NCBI GenBank assembly: GCA_030063045.1 | Contig: JAQSEB010000059.1 | Span: 1,736,001 to 1,800,000 of the forward strand | DNA from: Pratylenchus scribneri | Lineage: Eukaryota; Nematoda; Chromadorea; Rhabditida; Pratylenchidae | Length of the DNA: 64,000 bases | Direction: 5' to 3' | In this document: positions 59,863 through 64,000 of the stretch, one piece after another | Layout: every line of letters starts with the position of its first letter | Numbering within the stretch: the stretch's first letter is position 1 | Made by a program: the position numbers and the translations under genes | Notes under the pieces: model-generated | Seen by the model: the letters and a program-made list of their open reading frames with translations, nothing else | The model's database searches: none | Told to the model about the DNA's origin: nothing

Positions 59863-62025
59863 TCATAAAATTGTGCAACATCCGCCTCCATTTCCGTTCA
59901 TTTTCTTTTTGCCTCCGCCAAATTTGCGACGCCCATTGTGGTTTGCCCCATCTGTTTCGTCCATCGGAGGTTGATCGCCGGCATCGGATGGAGCCAAATT
60001 GAAGGAGGAATTCTGGCGTTCCTTCAATTCACGTTGCTCCGCCTGATGAATTTATATATTAATATTTAATCATTTAAATAATAGTGGGACCTGCAAAATG
60101 TCTTCAGCAATTGTTTGCATTGCCGTTTCAATTCCTTTGCCACTGAGAGCTAAAAAAGAATAATTTGATTAAGTTTTGTGATTTGTGAAAATAAAATTTC
60201 TTTTAATATCCTTTAAGATGTTCGGAATAAATATCAAAATCAATCAGAATTACAATTACAATCGCAAATCAGAATTTTACAATTACAATCGCAAATCACA
60301 ATTACAATAGCAAATCAGAATTACAATTACAATCGCAAATCAGAATTACAATTACAAATCAGAATTTTACAATTACAATCGCAAATCAGAATTACAATTA
60401 CAATCACAAATCAGAATTACAATTACAATCGCAAATCAGAATTACAATTACAATCGCAAATCAGAATTACAATTACAAATCAGAATTTTACAATTACAAA
60501 TCAGAATTACAATTACAATCGCAAATCAGAATTACAATTACAATCGCAAATCAGAATTACAATTACAATCACAAATCAGAATTACAATTACAATCGCAAA
60601 TCAGAATTACAATTACAATCGCAAATCAGAATTACAATTACAATCGCAAATCAGAATTACAATTACAATCGCAAATCAGAATTACAATTACAATCGCAAA
60701 TCAGAATTACAATTACAATCGCAAATCAGAATTACAATTACAATCGCAAATCAGAATTACAATTACAAATCAGAATTTTACAATTACAATCGCAAATCAG
60801 AATTACAATTACAATCGCAAATCAGAATTACAATTACAATCGCAAATCAGAATTTTACAATTACAATCGCAAATCAGAATTACAATTACAAATCAGAATT
60901 TTACAATTACAATCGCAAATCAGAATTACAATTACAATCGCAAATCAGAATTTTACAATTACAATCGCAAATCAGAATTTTACAATTACAATCGCAAATC
61001 AGAATTTTACAATTACAATCGCAAATTTAAATGGGGAGGAAAATCCCAATCCTTTTAAGAACTTCAAAAAAATAAACCACAAAAACAACCATTTCATGTA
61101 ATATTTTTCTTTTGATTTCAATTTTATAAATGATTAGATTTACCGGATGTTTCGAAATAATGTGCATTTTGTTGATCTGCAAATTGCCGGCCTTCTTCCA
61201 CGGTGACTGCCCGTTGATCCCCCAAATCACATTTGTTGCCGACCAAAAAAAGAAGAATTTTCCCTGACTCATCGTTGCGTTCAACTTCTGCAAATTTAAA
61301 TAATTAGAAAATTTTAATTAATGAAAGAAAAATGGAATTTACAAAATGAATATTTAATGAATAAAAATACAAACCTTTGAACCAAGATTCCAAATCGCGA
61401 AAGGATTGTCGATTGGAAATGTCAAAAACGACAATTGCTGCGGCCGTGTTGCGCAAATACAATGGAACCTTAAAATTAATTTTAAATAATTTGAACTAAT
61501 AAAATTAATTATTTTACCATTGAACGGAATCGCTCTTGCCCAGCCGTATCCCAAATTTGGAGTTCAAATTCGCGGCCATTTTGCATTTTGCTGAAAAAAT
61601 GATGGATTTGAAAAAGTATTTATTTGGAATTAATTTACGATCGAGAACAAATGTAACTGGCGCCCAATGTTGAACTCATTTTGCTGATAAATCCTTGGCC
61701 ATCATGACGCAACAAAATGCTCGTTTTACCCACACCTGTGAGAAATGGATGGAAAATAAATATTTTTAAATTCTTTAATGACTTAGGAATTTTAATAAAT
61801 TATAATTTAAATTTTATTAAATTATTTAAATTAAAATGCAAACCAACCAGTATTGCCAAGCACAACAACTTTTGCCTTCAGCGGACGTTGGACGGCGGGC
61901 GAAATGGCGGCCCCCTTTTGGTGATTATTGCGACGAAGGAATGAATGGGAAAAACCACCGCCATTTTGATGGTTTGAATCGGTGGATGATGCCAACGATG
62001 ATGAAGAGGTGGCAAATGGCATCAA
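59863..62025 (-). CDS. Rab family small GTPase with extended N-terminus
   Basis: Seven exons: 62025-61848, 61735-61639, 61590-61518, 61468-61375, 61287-61144, 60149-60091, 60042-59863; 274 residues. P-loop LGNTGVGKTS from about 56, TLGASY effector loop, WDTAGQERFRSM, NKCDLGD and ETSAL: all five G motifs. About 50 Ser/Asn/Gly-rich residues precede the fold, and the C-terminal linker is rich in Asn/Gly/Lys, ending GGGCCTIL, a CaaX-type geranylgeranylation signal. Rab5/21/22/31-like by PLYLRNTAAAIVVFDI, but the subfamily is not settled. Acts in membrane traffic. The intron 60150-61143 holds a minisatellite. Confidence 0.92.
60241..61026 (+). repeat. Intronic minisatellite in the Rab gene
   Basis: About 30 units of the AATTACAATTACAATCGCAAATCAG family (25/28-base forms), plus shortened units lacking the TCG core. 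Antisense strand is transcribed, as in 6PGD. Confidence 0.97.
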
Positions 62026-63340
62026 AAATTGGCGAAAATTAAATTGAAATAGAATTGCGAGAAAGACTGTTTTGTGGATTAAGTTGAAAATAAAATATTA
62101 TTTATTTAAATTGTTTTTTAAAATTAACGCGAAAATGGGGAAAATGGGGAGGAAATTTGCAAAAATGAAAAACAAATTGGCGGAGAATTTTCACAAAAAT
62201 TCAATTGCCCTTTTCAAATGCCCAATGCCCATGGGAATTGCGGGGGAGGGGGCAAAATGTCCTCAAGAATATTGCGGAATAAATACATTTTGGGGTGGCC
62301 AAATTTACGTGAAAATAAACGAAGAAAATTGATTTGGGGATGAATGAAAAAAAATTGGAATTGTTGAGGGAGAATGGATGGATGCGTCACAAGGGGAAAA
62401 TTGGTGGGGAAGAGGAAACATTCACAGACCAAAACAGGCAAAAAATTGGGATAAGGTGGGAGGTGGAGGTGGGTGAGAATTTTGGGTCGAGAAATGATGG
62501 CGCCGTTCTGGGAGGAATTTTGGCTGGCCATTGAATGGGCCATCGAAAGGGACGAAAAGGAATTGTGGGGGGGGGGGGGGGGGGGGCGGAGGGGAATGAG
62601 AACGCAGCAGGTGGGAAAAATGTTGGGCAATTTTTGGTTGGGAGGAAACAGGAAATGCACCTCAAAAGGGATATGAGACATTTTTCTTGGGTAAATATTA
62701 AAATAGGAAATAATTTGAATGTGGAATATTCGGGTCAAAGGTGGTTTCAATAATAAATGGGAGAAAAAGAGGGCGATTTGCGAAAAACTTTTTTTACAGG
62801 AAAAATGAAACAATAAACAAAAGCACCTTTTCCTTTTTCTACTATGTTTTTTGGTTTTTTTTGTTTAAAATTGGATAGGATAGGCAACTTTTGAGAAGGA
62901 TGATTCATTGAACAGGGAAAAATGGAAAGAGGAATGCGGAATTTGAATGGGACGGGGATTACATAGAGAATGGAAATGGATGAATGCAATTTGTGGCTGA
63001 CTGGAATAGAATTTTGTATCGCAATTAAAAAATACCTATGAATTTTGTGCGCATTGAAAGATTGCTATCGGCGATATGAATGTTTTTTTAAAGAATGGAA
63101 GGAATATGCGTGCAAGGGGGCAAAAACAGATGACTGGACAATTGAATTTTTGGAATGTGAAGGTGGGAAATTGATATTCGCCATTTGAATGGAATCCGTC
63201 TTGTGATCGAAAGGAAAATGATTGTAAGAAAAAATCATTTTAATTAAAAGCGCGATAAAATGTGAACAATCTGGTCCAAGAATTGGGAAAATTTTTGCAG
63301 TAAATGGTTTTAGGAATTTATTAATTACATTTGTCTATTC
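62026..63340. other. Long non-coding region upstream of the Rab gene
   Basis: About 1.3 kb, purine-rich on the plus strand with many GGGG/GGAGG blocks and a 20-base G run at 62567-62586. Open frames here show pure-repeat composition and no recognisable domain. It presumably holds the Rab promoter. Confidence 0.5.
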
Positions 63341-63725
63341 CAGTGCCGTAGCCAGGGGGGTGCTGATCGGTGCTTAAGCACCCCCTCGAAAGATCTATGG
63401 GGGTGCGGAGCACCCCTCTGAATGGGAAAAATAGGAAAAAAGTAAAAGGGGAACCCTTTTTTAGTAACAAATTTTTCGCTGCGCGGCTATTTTTGGCCTA
63501 AAATTTTCGCTGCGCGGCTATTTTTGGCCTAAAATTTTCGCTGCGCGGCTATTTTTGGCCTAAAATTTTCGCTGCGCGGCTATTTTTGGCCTAAAATTTT
63601 CGCTGCGCGGCTATTTTTGACCTAAATTTTTCGCTGCGCGGCCAAAAAATTGGCAAATAAGGACTTTGCGAAAAAAAAATTTACACTCGAGCACCCCCCT
63701 TCAATTTTGTCTGGCTACGGCACTG
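63341..63725. mobile_element. hAT-like miniature element 1 (non-autonomous)
   Basis: 385 bases with perfect 15-base terminal inverted repeats CAGTGCCGTAGCCAG and CTGGCTACGGCACTG, flanked by an exact 8-base target duplication GTCTATTC (63333-63340 and 63726-63733). Eight-base duplications and CAG-starting ends are hAT hallmarks. No ORF, so it would need a transposase in trans. The interior (about 63470-63640) has five tandem copies of a 30-base unit with TTTTCGCTGCGCGGC and TATTTTTGGCCTA. Confidence 0.92.
63470..63640 (+). repeat. Internal 30-base tandem repeat of hAT-like element 1
   Basis: Five near-identical units, TTTTCGCTGCGCGGC then TATTTTTGGCCTAAAA. The inverse form occurs about twice at 41473-41525 in hAT-like element 2. 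Confidence 0.9.
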
Positions 63726-63919
63726 GTCTATTCTATAATATTTTTATGCATTTTTGATGCAATTTTTGCGGTTTTGCAACGCATTTTTATCTTTGGCAGC
63801 CACCACCCATAAAAGTGAGCTGCATAGAATGATAATTTTTGATGGAGGAATGGGACAAAGTCCGTCCAAAATATCGCAGACATTGTTTTCCGGAAAAATT
63901 AATGCAAATTGGTTTTTGA

Positions 63920-64000
63920 TTAGAAAAACCTTTTGATTTTATTATTGTCGTCTCCTAAATGGAATTGATTGAGTAAAGCGGCGATCTTCCAGAGGCGAAG
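63920..64000 (-). CDS. Possible terminal exon of a gene starting beyond the window
   Basis: The minus strand from 64000 reads LRLWKIAALLNQFHLGDD then NNKIKRFF and a stop at 63920-63922. Composition is protein-like, but with 26 codons and no domain it is a weak call. Confidence 0.3.
   Translation of the reverse strand, partial: LRLWKIAALLNQFHLGDDNNKIKRFF

Noticed and set aside
62214..62813. A 199-codon minus-strand open frame with Pro/Phe/Leu-rich content
   Set aside because: Composition follows the G/purine-rich plus strand and the 20-base G run (read as a proline run). No start context, splice structure or domain.

Overview
This window looks like nuclear DNA of a nematode. The genes are intron-dense and compact. 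Introns are mostly 40-60 bases, AT-rich, and end in TTTCAG, TTTTAG or often the laxer TTTAAG. The ubiquitin coded here carries Ala19, as I recall C. elegans ubiquitin does. Relaxed acceptors and one likely GC-AG intron suggest a tylenchid (clade IV, possibly plant-parasitic) nematode rather than Caenorhabditis, but that placement is inference. All gene models were built by hand from splice sites, reading phase and remembered family motifs; no search was run.

Layout. 0-8.5 kb: a WDR34/DYNC2I2-like dynein-2 intermediate chain (cut by the window edge) with an RFX X-box upstream, mitochondrial ribosomal protein mL52, CED-12/ELMO, and a small secreted protein. 8.9-15.4 kb: 6-phosphogluconate dehydrogenase and the La protein. 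16.3-18.9 kb: a frame-conflicted gene with an F-box relic in its intron, then two small single-pass membrane proteins in tandem. 19.2-25.4 kb: the Fic AMPylase, a Tudor-domain protein and TRAP-gamma. 26-32 kb: three-unit polyubiquitin, transaldolase, cyclin E and LYRM1. 32.5-39.6 kb: an unusual C2H2 zinc finger-SKP1 chimera, TRAP-alpha, a thiamine-pyrophosphate-type mitochondrial carrier and an 80-residue membrane protein. 40-48.4 kb: a fibrinogen-domain type II membrane protein, a P-type ATPase-like relic, the DHX34 helicase and a short RPN3. 48.6-62 kb: HECT ligase UBE3B, HBS1, a class 3 lipase and a Rab GTPase. 62-64 kb: mostly non-coding, with a hAT-like miniature element and possibly the last exon of another gene.

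Around this conserved gene set sits an informative repeat landscape: (1) a 25-28 base minisatellite in four introns, always in the same orientation relative to the host gene; (2) tRNA-derived SINE-like elements in introns; (3) two hAT-like miniature elements with exact 8-base target duplications that share an internal 30-base motif; (4) two genuine tRNA-Val genes, both intronic and antisense to their hosts.

Functionally most genes are housekeeping: pentose phosphate pathway (6PGD, transaldolase), ER translocon accessory complex (TRAP alpha and gamma), mRNA surveillance and ribosome rescue (DHX34, HBS1), ubiquitin-proteasome (polyubiquitin, RPN3, UBE3B, SKP1-like), cell cycle (cyclin E), engulfment (CED-12) and cilia (dynein-2). 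Several same-strand neighbours are only 150-430 bases apart, which would suit nematode operons. The best candidates for something undescribed are the zinc finger-SKP1 fusion, the orientation-locked intronic minisatellite, the short RPN3 and the secreted glycine-rich protein.
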